Positions 1-8,308 of a DNA stretch of 64,000 nucleotides are shown in pieces (the stretch's first letter is position 1; each line of letters begins with the position of its first letter). This DNA is from Bdellovibrionales bacterium (lineage in GTDB: Bacteria > Bdellovibrionota > UBA1018). Below the pieces are notes generated by a model. It saw only the letters and a list, made by a program, of their open reading frames with translations, was not told the DNA's origin and did not search any database. The stretch is from the NCBI GenBank assembly GCA_018266355.1, contig JAFEAP010000012.1, positions 95,031 through 159,030 of the forward strand, given 5' to 3'. The translations under genes and the position numbers were made by a program.

Positions 1-159
1 TCGGCTAACTTTTTCTCAAGAAGAACAATGGGTTTTTCGAACTCGTAAAAGGCTTCCATGGGCTTTAAAGGCTAGCATGCGCGGAGAGCTAACGCGAAGC
101 GCTATCTTCGTCGGGACAGGGTGATTGACACTCATCGGCAGCCGGGTATCTTCGCGAGC

Positions 160-597
160 ATGAACACCACGTCCGTCGCGTCCTCCACGGGTTCCCACCC
201 GATCGTTCGTAAAATGAAGCGCTTCTTCGTCGGAGCGATCGTCTTCGTTCTCCTGATCGCCGGCGCCACCGTCGCGTTCTTGATGTTCGCGAGTTACGGC
301 GACGGATATCGCGTCGGCGTGATCCAAAAGATCGCGAAAAAGGGCGTCCTTTTCAAAACCTACGAAGGCGAACTGACCCAGGGATTCATGGAGGGAACCT
401 CGGACGCGGGCGCGGCCGGCGTCGGGACGCGCATCTGGTACTTCACCGTCGACAACGATCCGAAGGTCCTCGCCGACATCGATCACGCGATCGAGACGAA
501 CAAAAAGGTGAAACTCTTCTACAAGGAAAAGTACACGAGTCTGCCGTGGGTCGGGGATACTCGGCAGGTCGTGTTTAAGGTCGAGGAAGTGCAGTAA
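160..597 (+). CDS. Small single-pass membrane protein, function unknown
   Basis: About 145 residues with a hydrophobic segment near residues 20-40 (after KMKRFF), then a soluble basic domain containing GYRVG.IQK and FKTYEGEL. That signature recurs in small conserved membrane proteins that are sometimes misnamed 6-phosphogluconate dehydrogenase; nothing here looks like that enzyme. The start is uncertain: GTG at 121, ATG at 160 and ATG at 214 are all in frame. 160 keeps a short cytoplasmic lead before the membrane anchor. It stands alone, followed by 100 bases of low-complexity spacer. Function is not inferable. Confidence 0.6.
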   Translation: MNTTSVASSTGSHPIVRKMKRFFVGAIVFVLLIAGATVAFLMFASYGDGYRVGVIQKIAKKGVLFKTYEGELTQGFMEGTSDAGAAGVGTRIWYFTVDNDPKVLADIDHAIETNKKVKLFYKEKYTSLPWVGDTRQVVFKVEEVQ

Positions 598-697
598 GAC
601 CGGAGACGGCTCCGTCGCCGTAGCCGAATCCGAATCTGAATCCGTTTGGTTTTCGGTTTCCGTTTCGGTTTTCCGAGGGTGCCCTTACACTTAGAGG

Positions 698-1369
698 GTG
701 GACTCGCCGAAGGATATCCTGCAGTCGGTTACGCGCACGATCTTCAAGGGGCTCGCGTCCGCGCTCGAGTCCCTCTTCGAAGCGCTGAAGGGAGTGCCCG
801 GCCAAATCCGCGAGGGCTTTCACGAGGCGTGGGTCGGCCTGCGTTCGCCCGATCATCCGACCCGCCGGATGTCGGTCGTATTTTACCTTTCCCTCGTCGG
901 CGTCGCGGTCACGTTTTACGGATTCGGAAAGTACACGATGGCGGCGCGCGAGCGCGACCGTCTCGCCCGGCTCGAGGCCGAGCGGAAAGCCACGGAAGAG
1001 CGGCTGAAAGCCGAAGAACTCCGGAAGATGCGCGAGCCTCCGCCGTACCAGACGATGGGGACGTTCTCCCTCGAGCTGCGCGAGTCCGAGGGCGTCGCGC
1101 GCTCGTCGGGTCTGCGCGCGGCCGAGATGGAGATCGTCGTCGCGTGCAGCGCGATCGAGGCGTGCGAATGGATCAAGGCGAACCTCGATCGATCCCGCGG
1201 CGAACTCGGGCCGCTTTTCACTCCGACCGACCGGGAAAAAATCCTGTCGCCGGGCGGGAAGCGCGCTTTCCGCGAAGAGATCCGGGATACCCTGAATCAC
1301 TTGCTCGAAGAGCGGGGAATCAAGGGAACGATCCTCGAGGTTCTCTTCCCGCGGTTTATCGTCAGCTAA
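698..1369 (+). CDS. FliL-like membrane protein with coiled coil
   Basis: 223 residues. An N-terminal cytoplasmic part of about 58 residues is followed by one membrane segment (about 60-78), a charged coiled coil (about 82-110, rich in Arg/Glu/Ala) and a C-terminal domain. The end pattern, ..LF.PTDREKIL.P.GK..FREEIRDTLN.LLE...G.I.EVLFPRFIVS, matches how FliL-family flagellar basal-body proteins finish. FliL sits around the stator/MotB, but no other flagellar gene is seen here, so the role is inferred only. GTG start at 698, with an AGAGG motif immediately upstream that is closer than ideal. It could instead be a FliL-fold protein outside the flagellum. Confidence 0.5.
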   Translation: MDSPKDILQSVTRTIFKGLASALESLFEALKGVPGQIREGFHEAWVGLRSPDHPTRRMSVVFYLSLVGVAVTFYGFGKYTMAARERDRLARLEAERKATEERLKAEELRKMREPPPYQTMGTFSLELRESEGVARSSGLRAAEMEIVVACSAIEACEWIKANLDRSRGELGPLFTPTDREKILSPGGKRAFREEIRDTLNHLLEERGIKGTILEVLFPRFIVS

Positions 1370-1464
1370 ATGGCGGAATTGTTAAGATCGGCTTCCGTAG
1401 TCAATGACCGGCGGGGAACGTCCGATCCGAGAATATCCCGCTGAAAACCTATTCGAGGTCCATC

Positions 1465-3462
1465 GTGCAGAGCTCACTCTCGCTTCGCTCCCGTTTCCGT
1501 CGCGCCTTCTCGGGCATCGCCCTCTTTCTCACCACCCTCGTCGCGCTTTCCGGCTGCGATCCCGTCCCGGGCGGCGTGATGACCACCGCCCAGAAGGAAG
1601 CCGACCTCGCGTGGATGTTCACCATGTTCGAGACGAACTACGCGCCGATGGCGCTGAAGTCGAAGAAGTGGGGGCTCGATTTCGAGAAGGCGAAGAGAAA
1701 CGCGCTTCGCAGGGCGCGCGCCACGAAGACGAACGAGGAATTCTACGCCGTCATGCAGGAATTCGTCGCCGAGTTCCACGACGCCCACACGAGCCTCGCG
1801 CTGACGCCGTCGTCTCTCCCGGGACGCTCGAAGATCGCTTTCGCGGGGTTCCTCGTCGAGAGGAAGGGCGAGGACTTCGTCGTTCGCGAAATCCTGCCGA
1901 TCGTCGACAAGGACGCGCTGCCGGTGAAGGTCGGCGACAAGATCCTCGAAGTGAACGGGAAGTCGGTGAAGGAGCTCGTCGATTCCTTCGTCACGAAATA
2001 TCGGAACCTCGGGAACGCCGAATCGAACTATTCGCTGCTTTCGAACATGCTCTTTTTCCGCGACAGCCTGAAGGTGCCGATGCCGGAAGAAGAGACGCTC
2101 AAGCTGAAAATCGCCCCGGCGTCGAAGGACGGCGATTTCGCGCCGAAGGTCGCCCAGGTCGAGATCCCGTGGTCCGTCCGCGACTACGCGGACTTCTCGG
2201 TTTCGATGGAAGCCGCTTCGAAGAACGAAAAGCTCGGTGAAAAGGGAACGAAGCAGGTCCTCCGGCTGAAGGACGCCCGTACCGGGAAGTCCTTCACCAT
2301 GGCGTTCACCGACCAGACCGGCAAGGTCGTCTCCGCCGACCGCGTGCTGAAGCAGAACGTCGGCGCGATCTCCGGCGACGGATTCCGTTTCCTGAACCCC
2401 GACCAGTTCACGTTCGACGAGAGCGCGATCAAGCGGAAGCTCGTCGAGACTCCGCTCGAGCGGCTGAAGGGCGAGCGCACGATCCCGAAATACGCGAACT
2501 TCGTCGACGGCGCGACCTTCCTTCCGTCCTACGTCTATCCTTCCTTCGTGATGAAGGACGGGAAGCCGACCTCGAAGAAGATCTACCGCGGTTACATCCG
2601 CATCGAGAGTTTCGATCCGGAACCGATCATCACCGCCGACGGGAAGGTGCTCTTCCCGGACGCGAAGACGATCCGCGACGAGCTCCGCCAGACGCTCGCG
2701 ACTTTCCAGCAGTTCGGAGTGAGCGAAGTCTTCGTCGATACGCTCGACAACCCGGGCGGTTCGCTCGAGCTCCTGCTCGAGGTCTCCCAGGCGTTCAGCC
2801 CGAAGAAAATCGACACGCTGACGATGGCGACGCGGCTGAACGAGAACTGGGTCTCCGAGATGGAGAACGGCGCCCGGAACGCGAAGTCCCCGCAGCGCGA
2901 AGTCTACGCGAAGGCGCTGAAGTCGATGAAGGAATCGATCGCCGCCGGCGACGTGCTCTCGAAGCCGCTGCCGATGGACGTGATCGTCCCGTTCCAGATC
3001 CAGCCGAACCACGATCTTAAGACCCCGTTCAAGAAGGTCTTCGTCCTCGTGAACGAAGGGAACGCATCCTGCGGCGACATCTTCCCGGCGATCATGCAGG
3101 ATAACAAACTCGCGACCATCGTCGGACGGAACACGATGGGCGCCGGCGGGAACGTCGTGAACTACGACCAAGCCCCGAATTCCCACGCGACCCTCCGCCA
3201 AACCGAGTCGCTCGTCGTCCGGAAGGACGGCTCGTACCTCGAGAACGCGGGCGTGAAGCCGGAAGTCGAGTTCGACTTCAACGTGGACAAAAAGGGCGTG
3301 CTCTCGCAGGCGATCTCGACGGTCGAGGCGAAGGGCATCTCGAAGTACAAAACCTCCACGGAATTCGGCGCCAAGGCCAAACCGGGCGACCCGGATTGGG
3401 ACGGTCCGGGCTCCGAGTCGAAGCCGAACGCGGAATGCATCCGCATCATGAGCGCGCTCTAG
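1465..3462 (+). CDS. S41-family (tricorn/CTP-like) protease lipoprotein with PDZ domain
   Basis: 665 residues. The N-terminus is a lipoprotein signal with lipobox ALSG and Cys31, so the protein is probably anchored in the envelope. A PDZ-like segment follows (near residues 140-175, VKVGDKILEVNGKSV). The C-terminal S41 domain contains the nucleophile motif NASCGD, with Ser535, and the following IVG.NTMGAGG strand. Classical CtpA proteases have a Lys in a GKG motif at that place, which is missing here, so the active site resembles tricorn/IRBP-type members, or the enzyme is altered. GTG start with GAGG about 8 bases upstream. Monocistronic. Likely role: periplasmic or surface proteolysis. Confidence 0.8.
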   Translation: MQSSLSLRSRFRRAFSGIALFLTTLVALSGCDPVPGGVMTTAQKEADLAWMFTMFETNYAPMALKSKKWGLDFEKAKRNALRRARATKTNEEFYAVMQEFVAEFHDAHTSLALTPSSLPGRSKIAFAGFLVERKGEDFVVREILPIVDKDALPVKVGDKILEVNGKSVKELVDSFVTKYRNLGNAESNYSLLSNMLFFRDSLKVPMPEEETLKLKIAPASKDGDFAPKVAQVEIPWSVRDYADFSVSMEAASKNEKLGEKGTKQVLRLKDARTGKSFTMAFTDQTGKVVSADRVLKQNVGAISGDGFRFLNPDQFTFDESAIKRKLVETPLERLKGERTIPKYANFVDGATFLPSYVYPSFVMKDGKPTSKKIYRGYIRIESFDPEPIITADGKVLFPDAKTIRDELRQTLATFQQFGVSEVFVDTLDNPGGSLELLLEVSQAFSPKKIDTLTMATRLNENWVSEMENGARNAKSPQREVYAKALKSMKESIAAGDVLSKPLPMDVIVPFQIQPNHDLKTPFKKVFVLVNEGNASCGDIFPAIMQDNKLATIVGRNTMGAGGNVVNYDQAPNSHATLRQTESLVVRKDGSYLENAGVKPEVEFDFNVDKKGVLSQAISTVEAKGISKYKTSTEFGAKAKPGDPDWDGPGSESKPNAECIRIMSAL

Positions 3463-3521
3463 GTCGACGTCCCGACGTCACCGGCCTGACGAATTAATTC
3501 TTCACGGATTCGTAGACCCCG

Positions 3522-3550
3522 ATTCTTTCTATCGTCATACTAGAAAGAAT
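3522..3550. promoter_or_regulatory. Perfect 10-bp inverted repeat upstream of a secreted-protein gene
   Basis: ATTCTTTCTA at 3522-3531 and TAGAAAGAAT at 3541-3550 are exact reverse complements with a 9-base loop. They lie 15 bases before the ATG at 3566, just upstream of the GGGAG ribosome site. The AT-rich arms contrast with the GC-rich surroundings. It may be an operator or a 5'-leader hairpin; no T-run follows that would make it a good terminator for the upstream protease gene. Confidence 0.5.
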
Positions 3551-3565
3551 TTCGTGGGAGACGCA

Positions 3566-4555
3566 ATGATCCAAGGATGGATGACTTCGCGGCGGGCAAG
3601 CCGTTTTCGGTCAGGTTTCGCGTGGGGAGCGATCGGCGCCGCGGTTCTGCTCGGTTTCGGTTTGCTCGGGCGCTCGGCCCACGCGGGCGAATCGATTTAC
3701 GCGCAGACGTTCCGGAACTTCGCGCCGCCCGCGTCGGGAAAGTGTTCGCTCAAATCCTTCTCGATCTCGGCCTACGACCTCGGGTTCGAGGAGACGGTCG
3801 ACGGAGTCGGGGAGTCCTCGCGCGGTACCGCGGTCGCGACGGTGGTCGAGACCTCGGACGCGAGTTGCGCGCGCGAATACGCGGTCGTGCAGTACATCCG
3901 GGGATGCGCCTACGATATCGAGCAGAACGACCGCACCGGGAAATTCGACCGCTATTTCGGCACCGTGATCGACGACCCGAACGGCACGAGCGTGCCTTTC
4001 AAGTTCGACGAATGGACGGTCGACAGCGTCGACCCGGATCCGATGTACTATAGCGCCCCGGCCTCTTCCGCGAGCGACCCGCACCGGTTCGACGGGCTCC
4101 TTTACGCGAAACGTCCGCTCCGGCTCGACGGAACGGACGCCGGGCTCGCGGCGGACTACCTGACGGCGTTCACGGCGAAGCACCGGGGGTTCGTGAAGGA
4201 GCTCGGCGCGGCGCCGAAACAAATGTTCTCGTTCGATTTGCCCGTGATGTCCTCGTGGTACGGCTACGCCGACGGGCGCAACTCCGTGACGAATACCTCG
4301 CTCGAATTCAAGGTCTGCCTCTACGCGACGAAAGACGTGCCCCTCCGTGGGCGTCCGGCGGGATTCGACGCCCCCGCGGACGCGGGGGGGCCGATCCACT
4401 GCTTCGATTGGAACAGTCGAAACGAGTTCGACTTCGTCACGAAGAAATTCGTCGCGAAGGCGGCGATCGACCCGTTCTGCGCGAGTCCGCTGCCGGCGAA
4501 ACGCCGACCTCAGGCGTTTGCCGTCGCCCGCCCGCTGTCCGGAAAATCCCGGTAG
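3566..4555 (+). CDS. Secreted hypothetical protein
   Basis: 329 residues with a signal peptide (basic start, hydrophobic stretch about residues 18-37, cleavage probably after AHA). The mature part is acidic and has several cysteines (KCSL, SCARE, RGCAYD, KVCLY, IHCFDW, PFCAS), suggesting disulfides in the periplasm or outside. I recognise no family. ATG 3566 is preferred over GTG 3554 because GGGAG lies 6-7 bases before it. Its last 46 bases overlap the convergent sigma-54 activator gene. Confidence 0.65.
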   Translation: MIQGWMTSRRASRFRSGFAWGAIGAAVLLGFGLLGRSAHAGESIYAQTFRNFAPPASGKCSLKSFSISAYDLGFEETVDGVGESSRGTAVATVVETSDASCAREYAVVQYIRGCAYDIEQNDRTGKFDRYFGTVIDDPNGTSVPFKFDEWTVDSVDPDPMYYSAPASSASDPHRFDGLLYAKRPLRLDGTDAGLAADYLTAFTAKHRGFVKELGAAPKQMFSFDLPVMSSWYGYADGRNSVTNTSLEFKVCLYATKDVPLRGRPAGFDAPADAGGPIHCFDWNSRNEFDFVTKKFVAKAAIDPFCASPLPAKRRPQAFAVARPLSGKSR

Positions 4556-5886
4556 TCCCGCCGGTCCTCCGCGAGCCGCGGTCGGTGGAGGTGCGCGCGC
4601 GGGCCCTCGATGCGGTGCCGTTTCAGCATCTCGAAGAGCGTACTCCGCGCGACGCCGAGGAGTTTCGCCGCGTCCGCGCGATTCCCGCGCGCGAGTTTGA
4701 GCGCGCGCAGGAGCATCACGCGCTCCATCTCCTCGAGCGTGAGCATGCCCTCGGCGAGCTCGCTTCCGACGTAGCCTTCGGTCGCCTCCCGCGTATCCGC
4801 GGAGAAGAGGAACGCGAACGACTCCTCGTCGAGGATCGGGCGGAAACTGCCCGCGAGCCCGGCCGCGCGTTCGACGGCGTGCCGGAGTTCTCGAACGTTT
4901 CCCGGCCAGGAGTAGGCCTGGAGCCGGAGGAGCGCGCGCGGCGCGACGGTTTTTCCGAGCGCGCCGGCGAAATCGCGGGCGAGCAGGGCGACGTCTTCGG
5001 GCCGGGCGCGGAGGGTCGGGATCTCGAGGGTGACCGAGGCGAGCCGGTAGTAGAGGTCGCGCCTGAACTTCCCTTCGTCGACGAGTTTCCGCAGCGGCAA
5101 GTGGGTCGCGCAGACGACGCGCACGTCGGAGTGGCGGATCTGGTCGCTACCGACAGGGCGGATCTCGCCGTTCTCGAGGAAGCGGAGGAGTTTGACTTGG
5201 AGATCGAGCGAAAGGTCGCCGACTTCGTCCAGGAAGAGCGTCCCGCCGTGGGCGGCGAGCAGTGCCCCCGCGCGTTGGGCGTGCGCTCCGGTGAAGGCGC
5301 CTTTCACGTGGCCGAAGAGTTCGCTTTCCGCAAGCGTAGGCGCGAGCGCCCCGCAGTGGAGCGGAACGAAGGGCGCGCCCGCGCGGTCGCTCCACGCGTG
5401 AAGGAGACCCGCGATCACTTCCTTCCCGGTGCCGGTCTCGCCGGCGATGTAGATCGAGAGGGGCGTCGCCGCGGCTTTCTTCGTCATCCAGAGCAGGTTC
5501 GCGCCGGACTCGGAAGCCGTCTTCCAGGCCGTCCCCGCGCGCGGGAATTCCGGCAGCGCACCTCGGCGTTCCTCGCGGGTCAGGTGGAGCGTCGTCTCGC
5601 CGATCCGCACGGGCAAGTCGAACGGGATCATCGCCTCCCGGAACGGAATCGCGGCGAGGCTCGCCGTCGGCGCGGTCGCGGTGATGCGCAACCAAGGATA
5701 GGCGTCGCCGAGCCGGAGTTCACCGACCGATTCGGGGAGGGTCGGGTCCCGGAGCGGGAGGTCCGCGTCGGGACCGCGGCCGACGCGAAGGGTGCCGGTT
5801 TCGGGCAAGCGGAGACGGCGGATCTCACCGCTCGGGTCACGGATTTCAAGTTCGCGCGGGTTCGGACGGGTCGTTTCGAATTGCAT
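4510..5886 (-). CDS. Sigma-54-dependent transcriptional activator with FHA-like sensor
   Basis: 458 residues. The N-terminal ~100 residues look like a degenerate FHA domain (LRVGRGPDADLPL), which in other proteins binds phosphothreonine. The AAA+ domain has Walker A GETGTGKE (149-156), the sigma-54 contact loop GAFTGA (196-201), Walker B TLFLDEV and WPGNVREL. A Fis-type helix-turn-helix closes the protein (NRADAAKLLGVARSTLFEML). So it should open sigma-54 promoters in response to a phospho-signal. The start at 5886 has AGGAG 7 bases upstream; longer in-frame extensions lack family similarity. Divergent from engB. Targets are unknown. Confidence 0.9.
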   Translation of the reverse strand: MQFETTRPNPRELEIRDPSGEIRRLRLPETGTLRVGRGPDADLPLRDPTLPESVGELRLGDAYPWLRITATAPTASLAAIPFREAMIPFDLPVRIGETTLHLTREERRGALPEFPRAGTAWKTASESGANLLWMTKKAAATPLSIYIAGETGTGKEVIAGLLHAWSDRAGAPFVPLHCGALAPTLAESELFGHVKGAFTGAHAQRAGALLAAHGGTLFLDEVGDLSLDLQVKLLRFLENGEIRPVGSDQIRHSDVRVVCATHLPLRKLVDEGKFRRDLYYRLASVTLEIPTLRARPEDVALLARDFAGALGKTVAPRALLRLQAYSWPGNVRELRHAVERAAGLAGSFRPILDEESFAFLFSADTREATEGYVGSELAEGMLTLEEMERVMLLRALKLARGNRADAAKLLGVARSTLFEMLKRHRIEGPRAHLHRPRLAEDRRDYRDFPDSGRATANA

Positions 5887-6010
5887 GGGTTTCTCCTCGT
5901 CCCGGTGTAGAGCAAACGGGATGCCGATCCGGTCTCGACGACGGAAAGCCGGATTTCGCGGGGTTACGGAGGGGGTGTCTCGGCCGACGATTCGGAATCG
6001 AGAAAGGCGT

Positions 6011-6032
6011 TTCATTTCCGAGACGAAATGAA
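6011..6032. promoter_or_regulatory. 7-bp inverted repeat just upstream of engB
   Basis: TTCATTT (6011-6017) and AAATGAA (6026-6032) are exact reverse complements around an 8-base loop, ending 14 bases before the engB ATG. It could be an operator or a leader hairpin in the divergent region between the sigma-54 activator and engB. Short enough to be chance. Confidence 0.3.
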
Positions 6033-6046
6033 GAGAATGGCGGGAC

Positions 6047-6682
6047 ATGGCCGCCGAATTCCTCTGGACCCTCGCTGACGCATCGCAACTCGCCAGCGCC
6101 TTCAACGGCGCGCTTCTGAATGGGCGTCCCGAGGGGCGCGTCGCCTTCGTCGGCCGTTCGAACGTCGGCAAGAGCTCGCTCATCAACCGCGTCGTCGGCT
6201 CGAAGGTCGCCCAAACGAGCGCCCAGCCGGGCAAGACCCGCGCGCTCCACTTCTACGACTGGCTCGACGGGAAGAAGATCGTCGTCGACCTTCCGGGGTA
6301 CGGATTCGCGAAGCAGTCGAAAGACGATCGCGACTCGTGGGCGGCGCTCATCTCGGATTACATCGAGGCCGATCCCGGACTCGAATGCGCGATCGTGCTC
6401 ATCGACGCGCGCAACGGCCCGACGGCGAAGGACTACGAGGCGATCGATTTCCTCCGCTCGGAATCGATCCCGATGCTCTTCGCGATCACGAAGATCGACC
6501 AGTGGAAGAACCAGTCCGAACGCGCGAAGCGGAAGCGCGAGGTCGAAACCGCGATCGGCGAACTCGGCTACGGGTCCGAGCTGATTTTTTTCACCTCGGC
6601 GGAGAAGGGGCTCGGCGTGCGCGAGCTCCAAGCCGAGATCCGAAAGGCCGCGCCGCCGACGGAGATGCAAGAGGGACGATGA
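6047..6682 (+). CDS. engB: Ribosome biogenesis GTPase EngB (YsxC/YihA)
   Basis: 211 residues, the usual length. All G motifs are present: G1 GRSNVGKSS, the G2 region QPGKTR, G3 DLPGYG, G4 TKID and G5 TSA. EngB/YsxC assists late assembly of the 50S ribosomal subunit and is essential in many bacteria. The start at 6047 fits the family N-terminus, which is short before the GRVAFVGRSN strand. Its stop overlaps the ATG of the LD-carboxypeptidase (ATGA), so the two are probably translationally coupled. Confidence 0.95.
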   Translation: MAAEFLWTLADASQLASAFNGALLNGRPEGRVAFVGRSNVGKSSLINRVVGSKVAQTSAQPGKTRALHFYDWLDGKKIVVDLPGYGFAKQSKDDRDSWAALISDYIEADPGLECAIVLIDARNGPTAKDYEAIDFLRSESIPMLFAITKIDQWKNQSERAKRKREVETAIGELGYGSELIFFTSAEKGLGVRELQAEIRKAAPPTEMQEGR

Positions 6683-7764
6683 AAAAGGTCGCGAAGCGGA
6701 CGGGGAAAAGAACGGGTACGTCGAGGCCCAAGCAGGCGAAGCGCGCGCCGCGCGCCTCGAAAAGCGGCCGGAAATCGACCTCAGCGCCCGCGCCGAGTCG
6801 CCCGCCGCGCGCGATCGTCGGCGTCGTCGCTCCGTCGTCGCCCGCGCCGCTCGTCGAGCTCGAGATCGGCGCGAGCCGGCTCGCGGCCGAGGGGTTCGAG
6901 GTGTTCTTCCACCCGCAGGTGAAGCAGGTCGACGCGTTCTTCGCCGGAACCGATTCGGAGCGCGCGCTCGCGCTGCTCGATTATGCGTTCGATCCCGATC
7001 TGACCGTGATCTGGGCCGCGCGCGGCGGTTACGGCGCGGTCCGTTTGCTCCCGATCCTCGACGAGATCCTCGCGAAGGTCGGAACGCCCGAGCGGAAAAC
7101 GCTCGTCGGTTTCAGCGACGCGACGGTGCTTCTTGAGTACGTGCGGACGCGCTGGGGATGGCGCGCGATCCACGGGCCGATGCCCGCGACGGTCCATATC
7201 GAACGGGTGCGCGGAAAAGAATGGCGCGCGTTCACCGAACTTCTCGCGGGCGAGACGGACGGCTTCGCGTTCCGCACCCGCCCGATCCACCGCCCGGAGG
7301 GTTTCACCCGCGTGCAGGGCGAGGTCGTCGGCGGAAACCTCGCGATGATCCATTCCGTGCTCGGCACGCCTTACGCGTTCGACTTGAAAGGGAAGATCCT
7401 TTTCCTCGAGGAGATCGGCGAAGCGCCGTACCGGATGGACCGCATGATGCAGCAGCTCCACCTCGCGGGCGCGCTGGACGGCGTGAAGGCGATCGTACTC
7501 GGCACCTTCACCGACTGCCGCGATAGTTCTCCCCAAGTCTACGCGGCCGCGCCGAAAGGGCGGGGGAAGCCTAAGATGAAGCCGCTTCGCCGGACGCTTT
7601 CGGAGCGCGAGGTGCTCGCGACGGTCTTCGGTGAGATGGGCGCGGCCCTCGGGATTCCGGTCTACGCGGGGCTGCCCGTCGGTCACGGGGAAGGACCCGG
7701 CGCGCTCGAACTCGGCGTGGTCGCCGAACTCGAAGCGGACGGTTCGTTCGGTACGCGCCGGTAA
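6679..7764 (+). CDS. LD-carboxypeptidase (peptidase family S66, LdcA-like)
   Basis: 361 residues. The S66 signature is clear: ARGGYGAVRLLP, then GFSD with the nucleophile Ser146, LFLEEIGEAPYRMDRM supplying the catalytic Glu, and GHGEG near residue 335 supplying the His. LdcA cleaves the terminal D-Ala of the peptidoglycan tetrapeptide during wall recycling in the cytoplasm; MccF-type relatives cleave nucleotide peptides instead. The first ~43 residues are an unusual Lys/Arg/Ser/Pro-rich extension before the family start PRAIVGVVAPSSP. Starts in the engB stop codon (ATGA). Confidence 0.9.
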   Translation: MKKVAKRTGKRTGTSRPKQAKRAPRASKSGRKSTSAPAPSRPPRAIVGVVAPSSPAPLVELEIGASRLAAEGFEVFFHPQVKQVDAFFAGTDSERALALLDYAFDPDLTVIWAARGGYGAVRLLPILDEILAKVGTPERKTLVGFSDATVLLEYVRTRWGWRAIHGPMPATVHIERVRGKEWRAFTELLAGETDGFAFRTRPIHRPEGFTRVQGEVVGGNLAMIHSVLGTPYAFDLKGKILFLEEIGEAPYRMDRMMQQLHLAGALDGVKAIVLGTFTDCRDSSPQVYAAAPKGRGKPKMKPLRRTLSEREVLATVFGEMGAALGIPVYAGLPVGHGEGPGALELGVVAELEADGSFGTRR

Positions 7765-7854
7765 TGCTCGACGCGGATCGCGAAACGTTCCGTTCGAATT
7801 TCGGTTTCATTTCGTCCGGTTCGGGGTGTCGAACTTTTAGCTAGTTTAAAAAAA

Positions 7855-7870
7855 CCGGGTCTTTTCCCGG
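7855..7870 (-). terminator. Possible minus-strand hairpin terminator
   Basis: CCGGG (7855-7859) and CCCGG (7866-7870) pair around TCTTTT. Read on the minus strand the hairpin is followed by seven T (7848-7854). It would stop antisense transcription coming from 8309 onward. The stem is only 5 bp. Confidence 0.3.
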
Positions 7871-7874
7871 GGAA

Positions 7875-7903
7875 TTGACAAAGAACCTTAAATCTGACAA
7901 TAT
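7875..7903 (+). promoter_or_regulatory. Sigma-70-type promoter
   Basis: A perfect TTGACA at 7875-7880, a 17-base spacer, and CAATAT at 7898-7903. This is 12 bases before the ATG at 7915, so the transcript leader would be very short, with little room for a ribosome site. Confidence 0.6.
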
Positions 7904-7914
7904 CGGTCGGATTT

Positions 7915-8286
7915 ATGAAATCTCGACTCTTCGTTTTCCTCGCGCTCGCTCTCGCCTCCGGGTCCGCCTCGGCTTCGCAGTTCGCGGAGTGCCGGATCGA
8001 TTCGTACGACGCCTGTCCGAACGCGCTTCAGTGGAGCTGCCGCCGGTACGCGATCTACGCGCGCGATTTCGAAACGGAAGGATGGTTCGGCTACAAGCTC
8101 TACGTCTCGAAGAACAAGTCGAGCGTCCAGTCGGAGCTCGAGAAGCTTCAGCGCGAAGGCGTTTGTCCGGGCAAATACGGCAACCAGCCGCGGTCCTCGA
8201 TCGATCCGAAGTACATCGAGCAAAAGGAAAAAGACGACGCGAAGTTCGGAAAGAAGTTCCGTCGGAAGTTCCTCCGAATCTTCTGA
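7915..8286 (+). CDS. Small secreted cysteine-containing protein
   Basis: 123 residues with a clear signal peptide (MKSRLFVFLALALASG, cleavage near SASA/SQ). The mature ~100 residues have cysteines at about 26, 34, 42 and 84, a charged helical part and a very basic tail (KFGKKFRRKFLRIF). It has its own strong promoter. Family not recognised; the basic amphipathic tail could contact membranes or nucleic acids, but that is speculation. Confidence 0.65.
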   Translation: MKSRLFVFLALALASGSASASQFAECRIDSYDACPNALQWSCRRYAIYARDFETEGWFGYKLYVSKNKSSVQSELEKLQREGVCPGKYGNQPRSSIDPKYIEQKEKDDAKFGKKFRRKFLRIF

Positions 8287-8308
8287 TCGACCGCCTCTCC
8301 CGAACGGG

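Noticed and set aside
624..676. Low-complexity stretch (CCGAAT/GAATCC-like and TTTCGG-like short repeats) between two genes
   Set aside because: Too short and imperfect to call a repeat array, and no convincing terminator stem with T-run.
1474..3201. 575-residue minus-strand frame under the S41 protease gene
   Set aside because: Low-complexity Arg/Leu/Asp/Glu composition typical of antisense frames in GC-rich DNA; the plus-strand frame has clear protease domains.
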